Assembly: GCA_036927565.1 (NCBI GenBank)
Contig: JAYESD010000001.1
Span: 72,125,751 to 72,189,750 of the forward strand
Reading direction: 5' to 3'
Origin: Tuctoria greenei
Taxonomy: Eukaryota > Streptophyta > Magnoliopsida > Poales > Poaceae
Length of the DNA: 64,000 nt
Made by a program: the position numbers and the translations under genes. The notes under the pieces are model-generated. The model searched no databases. It saw only the letters and a program-made list of their open reading frames with translations, and was not told the origin of the DNA. Within the stretch, counting starts at the first letter, position 1. Each line of letters begins with the position of its first letter. Shown one piece after another: positions 18,735 through 28,726 of this stretch.

Positions 18735-20465
18735 ATGGGTCGTGATCGCAAAGGGAAGGGCAAGGCGATCGCGGAGCCCGCCGCAAAGAAGCGCAAACTA
18801 TCGAAGGATGAGAAGAAGGCTCTAATGGCCGCTCGCGCCGCCGAGGAGCGTGAGCGCGGCCGTGGGGGCTCCCTGAGGATTCGCGAGGCCCGTCCAAGGC
18901 CGCCTCCCGTGGTCGACGACTCCGACGCCGAAGAGGATCCGGTTGAGCCTCTCGTCCGCCGGTGCTCAGCCCGGACTCGAGGAGGTCACACCGAGGCTGC
19001 TCCTCGTCCGAGACCGACGGCTGCCGACCGTCGTGAGGACAGGGAGGCTGAGAGGGACATCCATGAGATGGACACGGCCGTCCGGGTCGGTGAAGGAGTC
19101 CGTCTTGTGGACTACCGGAAGATGAAGGCTAAGCAACTCCGGAAGCTCAGATGGAGTGTACTGCTTGAGGAGTGGTTCCCACAGCCCCGAGAGCTTCTTG
19201 TGGACAGTCGCTTCTGGACTGTCACCCAGGCGTCTCTCTATGAGACCTACAAGCGCCGAGGGCACAAGCTTTTTCAGCACAACCACTTGGACTGGAGGCA
19301 GCTTGCAGTGGCAGCGGAGACTGAGGTCTGCCCTTTCTTTGAGAGATACAGAGGCTTGGTGGAGCTACTGGATTATGAGAGAAGCGCGTATGTGGAAGAG
19401 TGGGTCCGTGTCTTCTACGCGACCCTGTACATCTCAGAGGGCAGGAGGTCGATTGCCTTCATGTTCAATGGTCAACACTACCACCTCTCGAGGCAGACCT
19501 TGGGGCATATTCTTGGTTTGGACCTGCACGACACCAGCATACACGAGAAAGTCTATGGGCAGGCAGATCCACCAAGGAGGCCACTTACTGGAGGGGTAGC
19601 ACCACAGCTGGACGAGATCCGCTCTTTGTTTGGCCCTTCGTTCTCTCCAGACCAGCCGAGAGTTCCAGCTCTCCTGACCCCAGCTGCGCGTATTGTGCAC
19701 CTCGCCTTGCGCCGCACGCTCCTTCCGAGGTCAGGATACTTGGAGGGGTTCACGAGTCTCCAGCAGACCCTCCTGTTCTACATCATGAACGGGATGGACT
19801 TTGATATAGTGGATATCATTATCTGCGAGATGGAGGACATCATTACAGATGGAGTGGGCATGATGAGGCAGCTAGCATACGGGCACTGGATCAGTTACAT
19901 TTGCTCTATGGTGGTGCCTGAGGGACATACAGCACAAGCCCGGCTAGCTGACGAGAGTGTGACTCGCTTCAGTCACTATCGTGCCTCTGCTCCTGGAGAC
20001 CGTCGCCTTGGTCGTCCAGTCGAGCGCCAGGTCCGGGCCCGTCTGTCAGAGGAAGACTGGTCCGACCTAGAGCGGGAGGACGAGAGGCTTGCTGAGGCTG
20101 AGGCTCAGGGGGAGGACTTGCAGCACGTCTGGTCCGAGAGCGACACAGACGAGAGTGTCGAGGAGTACTTCCCTCCGCCTCCACCCTCACCGAGGCAGCA
20201 CGACGCCGAGGCAGGAGGATCAGCTGCTCCGCCACCGACACCACCTCCTGTGTCTGAGGCGCAGGTGTCACAGCCGTCAGAGCTGTCGGCACTTCTCCAG
20301 CAGATGATCGAGCAGCAGCGCCAGGACAGGCTCGCAGCTGAGCAGGCCAGGGCGGAGCAGGCTGCTCACCTGGCACAGCTGCAGCGGCAGCAGCAGGAGC
20401 TCCAGCTAGAGATCGCCCGTCAGAGGCGAGAGGATACGGACCGGTTCACCAACCTGGTAGATTAG
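18735..20465 (+). CDS. SIRE-B ORF3 (env-position / plant transposon-protein-like)
   Basis: 576 codons, GC-rich, starting at the ATG immediately after the putative acceptor site. The N-terminus is basic with a likely nuclear signal (AAKKRKLSKDEKK, about residues 17-29). A globular region follows (about 110-385), including FYATLYISEGRRSIAFMFNG and LGHILGLDLHD, then MNGMDFDIVDIIICEMED. This pattern resembles the putative plant transposon protein domain found in extra ORFs of plant retroelements. Next come an acidic/proline stretch (PPPPPSP) and a strong coiled coil rich in Q, A and L (about 510-570). I see no signal peptide or membrane segment, so a viral-type envelope role is not supported. Function unknown. 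It ends at TAG 20,463-20,465, beyond which the frame stays open. Confidence 0.8.
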   Translation: MGRDRKGKGKAIAEPAAKKRKLSKDEKKALMAARAAEERERGRGGSLRIREARPRPPPVVDDSDAEEDPVEPLVRRCSARTRGGHTEAAPRPRPTAADRREDREAERDIHEMDTAVRVGEGVRLVDYRKMKAKQLRKLRWSVLLEEWFPQPRELLVDSRFWTVTQASLYETYKRRGHKLFQHNHLDWRQLAVAAETEVCPFFERYRGLVELLDYERSAYVEEWVRVFYATLYISEGRRSIAFMFNGQHYHLSRQTLGHILGLDLHDTSIHEKVYGQADPPRRPLTGGVAPQLDEIRSLFGPSFSPDQPRVPALLTPAARIVHLALRRTLLPRSGYLEGFTSLQQTLLFYIMNGMDFDIVDIIICEMEDIITDGVGMMRQLAYGHWISYICSMVVPEGHTAQARLADESVTRFSHYRASAPGDRRLGRPVERQVRARLSEEDWSDLEREDERLAEAEAQGEDLQHVWSESDTDESVEEYFPPPPPSPRQHDAEAGGSAAPPPTPPPVSEAQVSQPSELSALLQQMIEQQRQDRLAAEQARAEQAAHLAQLQRQQQELQLEIARQRREDTDRFTNLVD

Positions 20466-20897
20466 ATGCACCGCCGTACCCTCGACCAGCAGCAGCAGAC
20501 CCAGCAGGCCATGATGGGGATCCTAGGGTTGATCACCAACCTTTACACTCAGACCGGGATCGCCCTTCCTCCACAGCAGCCTGGACTGGGACTGGCTCCA
20601 GGTGTTGCTCAGGTGCCCACTACTCCCATCCCTTCCATCAGTATGTCACCACTCCTGGCATCTAGCGCACCGATTCACTCACCACTGCCGGCGACGATCT
20701 TGTTCCAGCAGACACCGGCGTCCGTGGTGAGCGCTCCACTTCCTCCAGCTCCACCGGCACCTGCTTCCTCTCCTCCAGCACCGGCAGCGGACCCTCCAGC
20801 TCCAGCCGCCCCGGCAGCTCCTACGTCCGGCGACTCCAGCTCCGACGACGGCGACGCTGCCCAGTTCGTCCTCGCGCCCAGCTCTCAGGGTCTGTAG
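20466..20897 (+). CDS. SIRE-B ORF3, downstream segment in the same frame
   Basis: 143 codons directly following the TAG, in the same frame (VD-stop-MHRRTLDQQQQTQQAM). The glutamine-rich coiled-coil composition continues across the stop, so the two segments were one protein of about 720 residues. The rest is proline/alanine-rich (PPAPPAPASSPPAPAADPP) with an acidic patch (SGDSSSDDGDA). The ATG just after the TAG may be fortuitous. A CAG-to-TAG change would explain the stop. Confidence 0.7.
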   Translation: MHRRTLDQQQQTQQAMMGILGLITNLYTQTGIALPPQQPGLGLAPGVAQVPTTPIPSISMSPLLASSAPIHSPLPATILFQQTPASVVSAPLPPAPPAPASSPPAPAADPPAPAAPAAPTSGDSSSDDGDAAQFVLAPSSQGL

Positions 20898-21244
20898 GCG
20901 TTCTGATCCCTTTTTGGTGTCTTGATGCCAAAGGGGGAGAAGATGTAGAAGAGTCAGGCGGAGTGGTAGTAGCAGTCTCAGGGGGAGTGTGTGTGTAGGG
21001 GGTGTGTGTGTGTGCTTATCCTTTGTATTCGTGTTTGAGTACTCTTTTGTAATTTTAATTAAGCACTCTTTCGCTTGTCTCATTTGTTAATGATTTTAAT
21101 CAATTGAGCTTTTCGCACCACAATTTTCTTTTGCGTTCTACAAGCTTAATGTGTCCTATGCTGTATTCATTGCATACATACTTTAGTATTATCATCAAAT
21201 TCATTATTATTGCGCTTTAAATTATTGTGTTGTCATCAATCACC
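20898..21244 (+). other. SIRE-B 3' internal non-coding region
   Basis: Contains the purine tract AAAGGGGGAGAAGATG (about 20,930), a GT-rich stretch (20,987-21,015) and an AT-rich run into the polypurine tract. No gene is seen. Confidence 0.65.
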
Positions 21245-21258
21245 AAAAAGGGGGAGAT
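21245..21258 (+). promoter_or_regulatory. Polypurine tract of SIRE-B
   Basis: AAAAAGGGGGAGAT directly before the opening TG of the 3' LTR. Confidence 0.9.
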
Positions 21259-22634
21259 TGAAAGCATCTAGGCCCCATGAGGTACGGTTTCGGTGATTAA
21301 TGACAACCATTCGATATTACTAATGAATTTGTGAATGCAAGGTCTCAATAACACTCAATCAAACGAAATCAAATTACATTGGAGACCCATATAAAATCAA
21401 TGAATGAGATCAAATCAAACCGTATGAAGACAAGAAGTGAAAGCTCTAACTTGATATCACTCAATGCTTGAAGACAATCAAAACAACATTTCAAACAAGT
21501 GTCAAAGAGGTCACAAGTTCAAATTCCAAAAGAACAACTCAAAACAACTCGAAGTCAACAAGTTGAACACACCGGATCATCCGATGGTCCTTGAGTTGAC
21601 ACACATCGGTCAAGTTGGTTCAACTGAAGAAGAAGACCTCAGACAAATGCACTCACCGGATCATCCGATGTGAGTGGCTCAGTGACATCGGTCCATCATC
21701 ACAGATTGCAATACCATTGGACCGAGTGAAGCACCGGATCATCCGATGTGCAGACTTACACACATCGGTCGATCACTCCAGTAAGCCTCAAGATCAAGCA
21801 AAATTCTGGAGGAAGAGCCACCGGATCATCCGATGAGAAGACAGATCAACATCGGTCTAACAACGGTCATATCTGACACAGTGACATCAGCTAATTTGGC
21901 TTTGACCGATGATAACTGAAGGGGAGACATCGGATCATCCGGTGTTCGTAGAGAAGTGATGTCAGCCTACTTTTCCAACGGCTATCTCGTGGAGGCTGGC
22001 TATTTATACCCCTTCAACCTGTCAAATCGATAAGACTTGAAGCCCAGACATACTCTACACATCCTAGAGCATTGAAGCAATAGAGCTACCACTTTCACAT
22101 CAATTGTTCATCATTTGTACACCAAGAGATAGGCTAGAACTAGCTAGAGATAGTGCTTGGGTGCCTCCATTCTTGGTGATTGGAGTCTCTAGTGTAGTGA
22201 GAGCCCTAAGGGAGTGTCCCTTGGTGTGTGCGACTTCCGGAGCTTGCCAAGAGGATTGTGGAAGCCCGGAGGATCCCAAAAGTGTACAAGGCTTGAGCTC
22301 CACCTTGCCGAGGTTGGCGAACGGAGAAGAATAGTGAAGAAGCCCCTTGTCTCGGTGACTTGGGAGTGGCAAAACCCTTCGGTGGGTGCCACAACGTGGA
22401 TGTAGGAAGATCCTTGTGATCTTACCGAACCACGGGATAAACTCCGTGTCCCTTGAGCGTTTGCATCCCTCTCCCTTTTACTCTTATGCAATCTTCATTC
22501 CGCAACTTTAATTTACATTGATTGCATAGTTTAATTGCATAGGGAATTGGGCTTGAGATTGTTAGTTCTTAATTGTCTTAAAATTTGAAAGAAAGCCCAA
22601 TTCACCCCCCCTCTTGGGCATTTCGATCCTTACA
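21259..22634 (+). repeat. 3' LTR of SIRE-B
   Basis: 1,376 bp, the same length as the 5' LTR. By eye it differs only by A/G near the start (TTTATGAA against TTTGTGAA), CATCGATC against CATCGGTC, CATTCAAG against CATTGAAG, GTGTAGAAG against GTGAAGAAG, and GAGCATTT against GAGCGTTT. Confidence 0.95.
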
Positions 22635-22639
22635 CTTGT
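22635..22639. repeat. Target site duplication of SIRE-B (right)
   Basis: CTTGT directly after the closing CA of the 3' LTR, identical to 13,312-13,316. Confidence 0.95.
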
Positions 22640-24093
22640 AATATTGTTGAGTGTAAAATTTTACCATTAAATTTCACATGGGAAAACCTTTGAAATTGGT
22701 CAGAACATAAAAAACAAATAACACTGGTTATTTTTCATTTTTCTATCTTGATGAATATAATGATTTTTTTATTTAGTTTTTAAATGGAACTTTGTAGTCA
22801 TCATACCAACCTCTATGAAATTTTTTGAGATTTTTTTAAATTATTTGAAATCAATGTGAGTTCAAAATTTGATGAATGCCTCATATGTATATGAGCATTT
22901 GCTAGAATGATGGATAATTTAAATTTTGACACATTGGAATGCTTTATAAAAATTAACAAAATTCATACATGTATAAATAAGACAAATATGTTCATACAAA
23001 CAAATATCAGTGAATGATCTCTTTTTATTAGGAGATATAGAAATGTGAATAATATTTGAGTATAAATTAATTTTATATGTACCAAAACATTATAATGTTA
23101 GCTATACAATTTTTATAATATTTGGTCAACGTGGTAGATATTAATTTTTGAAAAATATAGAAGAAAGAATCATCGAATTTGGACTTAATTTTCAGAATTT
23201 AATGTTTGAGTATTTATATTGGAATCTAAATAAAAAAAGCAACGGAAAAGAAAACTGAAGAACTGGCTTGGGTCATTATCGAAGGTGGTTGTTCAAAACT
23301 GCCTGTGCAGCAGCTAAAAACCGCCTGAAAAAAATTATTGAGTCTAGACTTTATTAATTTTCTTGTTTAAAATAAGGGAACATTCAAAAGCCCAAATTCT
23401 ACTTTCTTGTTGTATGCTTTTGTATTAAAGGTTTCCATTAAATTTCACTTCAAAAAGCCTTTGAAATTGGTCAGAACATAAATAACAAATAACACTGGCA
23501 ATTTGTCATTTTTCTATCTTGATGAATTTAATGATTTTTTATTTAATTTATCAATGGAAGTTTTTAGTCCTCATACAAACCTTTATGAATATTTTCAGAT
23601 TTTTTTTAAAAATTTTCTTGAATCGATGTGTGTTCAAAATTTGATGAATGCCTCATATGTATGTACGCATTTGATTAGAATGATGGATAATTTGAATTTA
23701 GACATGTTGGAATGCTTTAAAAAATTAACAAAATTCTTACATGTATAAATAAGACAAATATGTTCATACAAACTAATTTCAGTGAAGGATCCTTTTTTAG
23801 GAGATACAGTAATGTGAATAATATGTGAGTATAAATTAATTTGATATTCACCAAAACATTACAATGTTAGATATATAATTTTTAAAATATTTGGTCCAGG
23901 TGGTAGATATTAAATTTTGAAGAATATAAAAGAAAGAATCATCGAATTTGGACTCAATTTGCAGAATCTATACATGTTTGAGTATTTATATTGGAATCTA
24001 AATGAAAAAGAAGCAAGGGAAAAGAAAATTGAAGAACAGGCTCGGGCCATCATCGCAGTCGAATGTTTAGGAACAACCGCTTGTGCAGCAGTT
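22640..24093. repeat. Tandem duplication (about 771 bp unit) of CACTA terminal sequence
   Basis: The sequence 22,660-23,285 recurs at 23,420-24,070 with scattered substitutions. Shared text includes CCTTTGAAATTGGTCAGAAC, then AAATAACACTGG, and GATGAATGCCTCATATGTAT. The start of the first unit is at about 13,215-13,316, split off by SIRE-B: AAAAGCCCAAATTCCAC at 13,292 matches AAAAGCCCAAATTCTAC at 23,386. Correcting for SIRE-B gives a period of about 771 bp. Each unit carries subterminal motifs (GCCTGTGCAGCAG, AAAACCGCCTGAAAA). No coding sequence is seen; the frames of 65-81 residues here are AT-rich chance frames. Confidence 0.75.
24089..24093. repeat. Target site duplication of solo LTR (left)
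   Basis: CAGTT directly before TGTGAGACC. The same five bases follow the LTR at 25,655-25,659. Confidence 0.85.
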
Positions 24094-25654
24094 TGTGAGA
24101 CCTATGTTTGCTGAATACATTGGCTATAGCAATAAAAGTTTTGAATACTACCAAAACACCTTTATCATCAAGGTCTGACTCTAGGTCCGACTAGCTTTGG
24201 TTAGCTCCGACGCTAGGTCCTGCTAGCTTTGGTAAGTTCCGGTTCATGGTCTGCTTAGCTTTGGCAAGGTCCGGTGCTTGATTGCAGTGTTTCTGCTTTT
24301 ATCTTGCAATGTTTCGAATTTGCTTTACACTTATAGAAAGGTTACTTAGTATTCTTTTACTAAGTTTTTGGTGTGGTTAAGGCTGATATCATTTTTCTAT
24401 GGTTTGCAACATGCTTATGTGAGGTGCTCACGTAAGATGTTGTAGTTTCAAAACTAACGGGAGTCAAGTCGAGGACTTGTGCTCGGAAGTATTGGTGTTT
24501 ATTCATGTGCAGGTGTTGCTTGAGTACAAGACATGGCTGGTGACGGGATCCATTGAACTAGTCTTAGGGAAAAGATGAGGTTCAACAACCAAGTTCGGGA
24601 GGAATTGTGGTTGAGTTGATCGGGAGGTCGCACAGCATGTATGAATCAAGAACAATGCATATGAAGGTATCATGGACATCGTTGGAAGATGATTGCACGT
24701 GTGCAAGGAGTGTATGGACGTGGCAACATGGTTCTGAGATTTGATGAAGAGATGTGGACGTAAAGAATTGGTCGGAAAGGTCTAACCTACTAGGTTATGG
24801 ACTCAGGCTGTGGCTGAGTCATGTTTGACTAAAATATGGAAAGTTTTGAGTTGGTTCTGATAAGATTTCGTGTGGGTAATAAATTTGAGTTATTTTAGGA
24901 ATGTGGGATACGTTCCTAAGGTGTTTGGAAGTCTTAAGACTGCTTCTATCAGCATGTAGAAGAGTCTTGAGCAGTTATGGAAAGTTTCGGGTCGTGAACT
25001 GAGTCGGATTAGAGTCCTAGTTAGTTTTGGGTTGGCCTAGGGGCTGGTTATATAAGCAAGGGAGGCTAGAGCTCGTGGTAGATGACTTTGGGGCTGTTCC
25101 TCTTGTGTTCTATTGAATAAATATCATAGTTTAAAGGAAATTTTGTGCCTTGTTCGTCCGACTTGTTTCTGTCAAGTTTTTCTCGTCGAGTTTCTGCACA
25201 ACAATACCTTTCTTCGGTGGTTTTATCATAACTCGAGTTTTACGAATCCAATTGATGTGATTATTTTTGGGTTGTCTTCACAACTTTATTATATATCATC
25301 TTTCAATATTTCACGGTCATTGGATTTGTGGTTTTTGATCTACACGAGTTTCTTTGCAGTATTACACATCTGTTTTTTACTCGGTAGAACAGTTTGACAT
25401 TTGTTTGCTCTTTTGGTCGTAATTTGAGTTTCTCTCGACGGATTTCAGTAATTCTTGTTTTGTTGTCTTTGAGGCTTGATTCTCTCTAATATCTATCACT
25501 TTTGTCATGGTAAAACACAATTATATTAGTCTCACACACGATTTCTTTAACGGATCGTTTCTCTACCGAGGGGTTTTCATTGCTTCCGCTAAAAAAGTTT
25601 TAATCTACCATTCACCCCCCTCTGGTAGCTTTTCACGAGCTCTTTGATCCTACA
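24094..25654 (+). mobile_element. Solo LTR, Copia/SIRE-like, 1,561 bp
   Basis: Starts TGTGAGACCTATG and ends with a CACCCCCCTCTGG stretch and TTTGATCCTACA, the usual ending style of SIRE-type LTRs, flanked by CAGTT on both sides. Removing it rejoins GTGCAGCAGTT to AAAAACCACC, matching the intact copy at about 23,310-23,335 (GTGCAGCAGCTAAAAACCGCC). There is no internal domain, so it was left by recombination between two LTRs. It has a repeat cluster (GGTCCGACTAGCTTTGG type, 24,175-24,275) and a TATA box at 25,049. The 94-residue frame at 25,113 is not a gene. Confidence 0.88.
25049..25055 (+). promoter_or_regulatory. TATA box of the solo LTR
   Basis: TATATAA in GGCTGGTTATATAAGCAAGG, downstream of the LTR repeat cluster. 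Confidence 0.55.
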
Positions 25655-25659
25655 CAGTT
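25655..25659. repeat. Target site duplication of solo LTR (right)
   Basis: CAGTT immediately after the closing CA, matching 24,089-24,093. Confidence 0.85.
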
Positions 25660-25745
25660 AAAAACCACCAGAAAAAAAACCGCCTGAACATAATTAATTT
25701 TTATCACAGGCGGTTTTTTCGTTAAAACCCGCCTGTGAAAACTAA
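25660..25745. repeat. CACTA subterminal repeats upstream of the plus-strand TNP2
   Basis: Direct and inverted copies of AAACCGCCTGAAC and TATCACAGGCGGTTTT, followed by AACCCGCCTGTGAAAA. They are well preserved compared with 13,080-13,250. Confidence 0.75.
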
Positions 25746-25749
25746 CGAC

Positions 25750-25757
25750 TATATAAA
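25750..25757 (+). promoter_or_regulatory. TATA box of plus-strand CACTA
   Basis: TATATAAA directly after the subterminal repeats and about 600 bp before the first TNP2 codons. A run of about 18 cytosines follows at 25,963-25,980. Confidence 0.5.
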
Positions 25758-26361
25758 GGGCCCCTCGGGCACCACAAAAAACCTAACCCGGGAGATTTTT
25801 ATCGATGCTGCCAGGCTACCAAAATTTTACACCATGCGTGGGCCAGTCTTGTATTCATCAGTTGATCAAGCTTCGAACAGAGAAAAGGTTAGAGGGGACT
25901 TCTTCCTCACTGTCAATTTTTCAATTTGTTGTCCAATTTTCAGTTTGTTTGCATGCCTCCAACCCCCCCCCCCCCCCCCCTCAACTTGAGATTTGTAGTA
26001 GATTTGAAGGATTAAAGGATGAAATATGCAGTTGAGTCTCCCTTTAAGCTCACCTATGAATTTTGTAGAAAAAGAAGTAGAATTGAAGGATTAAAGGTTG
26101 AAGATGAATACAAGCACATCACGTGTTCGATAAAATGTTTCAATGAATAAGCCTAACTTGAGAAATCCATTATGGCCACTAGGAAGCTAAGAAAACTATG
26201 AAACAACTTTTCTTGGAACTCTTATGAATAGACCTACATGATACCATTATTCACTCATATGATACAAGCTGGTTATGTCTCTGTAATCATTTTACAGAAG
26301 ACCTTTAGGGAATATTTGTGGCCAAATTTTGTAAATATTACAAGAATTTTGTTATTGAAGC

Positions 26362-28577
26362 ATGGACCTGTTAGCGTGGATGTATAACATGCCAAGACCC
26401 AATCCTATGTACATAAATAACGTATCAAATTTTATTGAAGCATCAAACAAACACGTGAAGTTGCAAAAGATAGATTACATATTATGTCCATGTATCGATT
26501 GCGAAAATAAGATTGCTTGGATAGATAGTATTCTAATCCAATCTCATTTGGTGAAAAGAGGTTTAAAAAATCTACACAATATGGACAGACATGGTGAGTT
26601 AGATACACATGAAGTGGATAAAAGATGATGACGATAATGTTCATATCGATGATAGCAGTGACAATCAAGATGGTGATGATGATGATGAGTTCGATTGTGA
26701 GGAGATGTTGCGTCACATTGAAGCATATGCATTGACTTCTATGGGAGCAAGTAAAGGTTTCAGTAAAATGGAGACATTGCAGAATGCGGCGACGGAGCTT
26801 TTATATGATGAATCAAATGGTTGTGATTAAGAGTTGACTACATTGCGTGTAGTCCTAGAACTACTAAAGTTGAAAGCCACACACGTATGGTCTGATTGTA
26901 GTTTCTCAGTTCTTTTGAATCTTTTGCCAGAAATACTTCTTAATCCAAATAAACTGCCCAGAAGCACTTATAAAGCAAAGAAACTTCTTTGTCCGATGGA
27001 ACTAGGTGTGACAAAAATACACGCTGACGTGAACCATTGTATTCTGTATCACAAAGAGCATGAGCTCGCAACTAGATGCCCTATCTGTGGTGTTAGTAGA
27101 TACAAGATGGACTACAATCACCAATATGTTACCAACATGAAAAAAGTCTCTGAAGAATAAGAAGTTTATTATTGGCCCTGAAGATGACGATGACGATACT
27201 TCTGATGATGTAGAGGGCATAAGAGAAAAATTCCTACCTTGGTGATGTGGTACCTTCCAGTAATTGATCGCTTGAAGAATTTGTTCTCAAACACTAGGGA
27301 GGCTGCACTTATGTGTTGGCATTCTGAGCAGCGCAAGAAGAATGAAAAACATATTCGACACCCTGATGATGCAATGCAGTGGAAAAATTTTCATATTCAG
27401 TATCCATAATTTGCAAAGGAAATCATAAATGAAAGGTTTGCCTTGGGTACAGACGGAATGAATCCGTTTGGTGAAAAAAGGAGGATATATATCACATGGC
27501 TCGTGGTCTTAACGATGTACGACCTACGGACGTGGTTGTATCAAAAAAGGAAATATACTTTGTTATCTATTCGTATCCAAGATCTGAAACAACCCGGCAT
27601 CAAAATTGATGTGTTCTTGGAACCTTTAATGGAAAATACGGCAAAATTGTGGAATGAAGGGGTACGTACATGGGATGAGTACAATCGGGAGTATTTCACG
27701 CTAAGAGCAATGATATTCGTTAACATGCATGATTATTCTAGACTGTTTACATTATCAGGACAAATGAAAGGGAAAAAGGTTGTGTAATGTGCGTGGATAG
27801 AACTAAATTTCTATACCTCACTTCATCCAGAAAGACAGTGTACATGAGACCCCGACGTTTCTTGACAGATACACACACGTATAGTAAGATGAAAGAACAA
27901 TTTGATAAAAAACCGAAAAAGATACTACACCAAAACTGTACAGTGGAAAACTCGAGTTCGAAATGGTCAAGAACATTCATATTGCTTTTGGTAATGGAAA
28001 AAAATGTAAAGGAACAAAGAGAACGAAAAATACATCTTCGGGTGATACAACTGACATGGATTTTAAGAAACAATCAATTTTTTTCAAGTATCTTCCGTAT
28101 TGAAAGAATCTGAAATTTTGCCATAGTATTCATTTGATGCACGGTACAAAGAATGTATTTGACAACATCATTGGGACCTCGTTGGACATGCCGAGGAAAA
28201 CAAATGATGAATTAAATTCACGTATGGACCTAGTAAATCTTGATATGAGACCAGAGATTCACCTAGTAGAAAAGGCGAACGAGAAGCCTTACCTTCCCCC
28301 AGCAATCTACAACTTGACACTAGAAGAGAAAAAAGCAATTTGCAAATGCTTGTGTGGGATCAAAGTGCCCACAAGTTTCTCATCCAATATCCGCAAACTA
28401 GTCTCGATGAAAGACTTGTCTTTATTCCGCTATAATTCTCACGACTGTCACATGATGATGATGGTGTTCCTTGCCATTGCAATAAAAGTCATCAAACCTG
28501 AGCATATAAAAGTTGTCATCACATGTTTGTGTTACTTCCCATCATTTGGATTGTTAAATGCTTCAATTGAAGTCTGA
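26362..28577 (+). pseudogene. CACTA transposase TNP2 (second copy), degenerate
   Basis: The N-terminal transposase-associated domain is well kept (26,362-26,628: AWMYNMPRPNPMYINNVSNF, then CPCIDCENK, SHLVKRGLKN and MDRHGELD). Next come WSDCSFSVLLNLLPE, LPRSTYKAKKLLCPM and CILYHKEHELATRCPICGVS (26,834-27,100), the start of the transposase core. The core (27,230-28,130) is broken by stops and frame changes. The DUF4218-type part is visible at 28,134-28,577 (MHGTKNVFDNIIGTSLDMP, KEEK-like EEKKAICKCL, KVPTSFSSNIRKLVSMKDL, SHDCHMMMM). The C-terminal DUF4216 part is missing. Dead copy. Confidence 0.85.
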
Positions 28578-28598
28578 CGATACTTCACATCCACTTGA

Positions 28599-28726
28599 GG
28601 GCTTGTATGGATAGGAGTTGATCCACTTCAATATAAGTGGATTGAGGTGGATTGAAGAGAAAATTAGTTCATTTTCCACTCCAATCCACTTCAATCAAGT
28701 TAGATTGAGTACACCCAAACAAGCTC
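28599..28726. mobile_element. MITE, about 128 bp
   Basis: Imperfect terminal inverted repeats GGGCTTGTATGG and CCAAACAAGCTC, plus internal inverted stretches (GATCCACTTCAAT against CAATCCACTTCAATC). The termini resemble hAT-like plant MITEs of the GGGCTTGTTTGG type. No target duplication could be confirmed. Confidence 0.55.

Larger units (their letters stand above)
13317..22634 (+). mobile_element. SIRE-B: complete SIRE-type Copia element lacking pol
   Basis: Both LTRs (1,376 bp each), a primer binding site, gag, a third ORF, a polypurine tract and a 5-bp target duplication (CTTGT) are present in one 9,318-bp unit. The LTRs differ at about five positions by eye, so insertion was recent. Protease, integrase and most of reverse transcriptase are missing: only the last part of RNase H remains. 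The element therefore must have used another element's polymerase. It sits inside CACTA terminal sequence. Removing it restores text matching 23,386-23,420, which confirms both boundaries. Confidence 0.95.

Noticed and set aside
18735..20897. Calling ORF3 a true envelope protein
   Set aside because: It occupies the env position, but I see no signal peptide, membrane segment or cleavage site. It is basic at the start and coiled-coil at the end.
20679..21083. 134-codon minus-strand frame
   Set aside because: Antisense shadow of the proline-rich end of ORF3 and the following GT-rich stretch.
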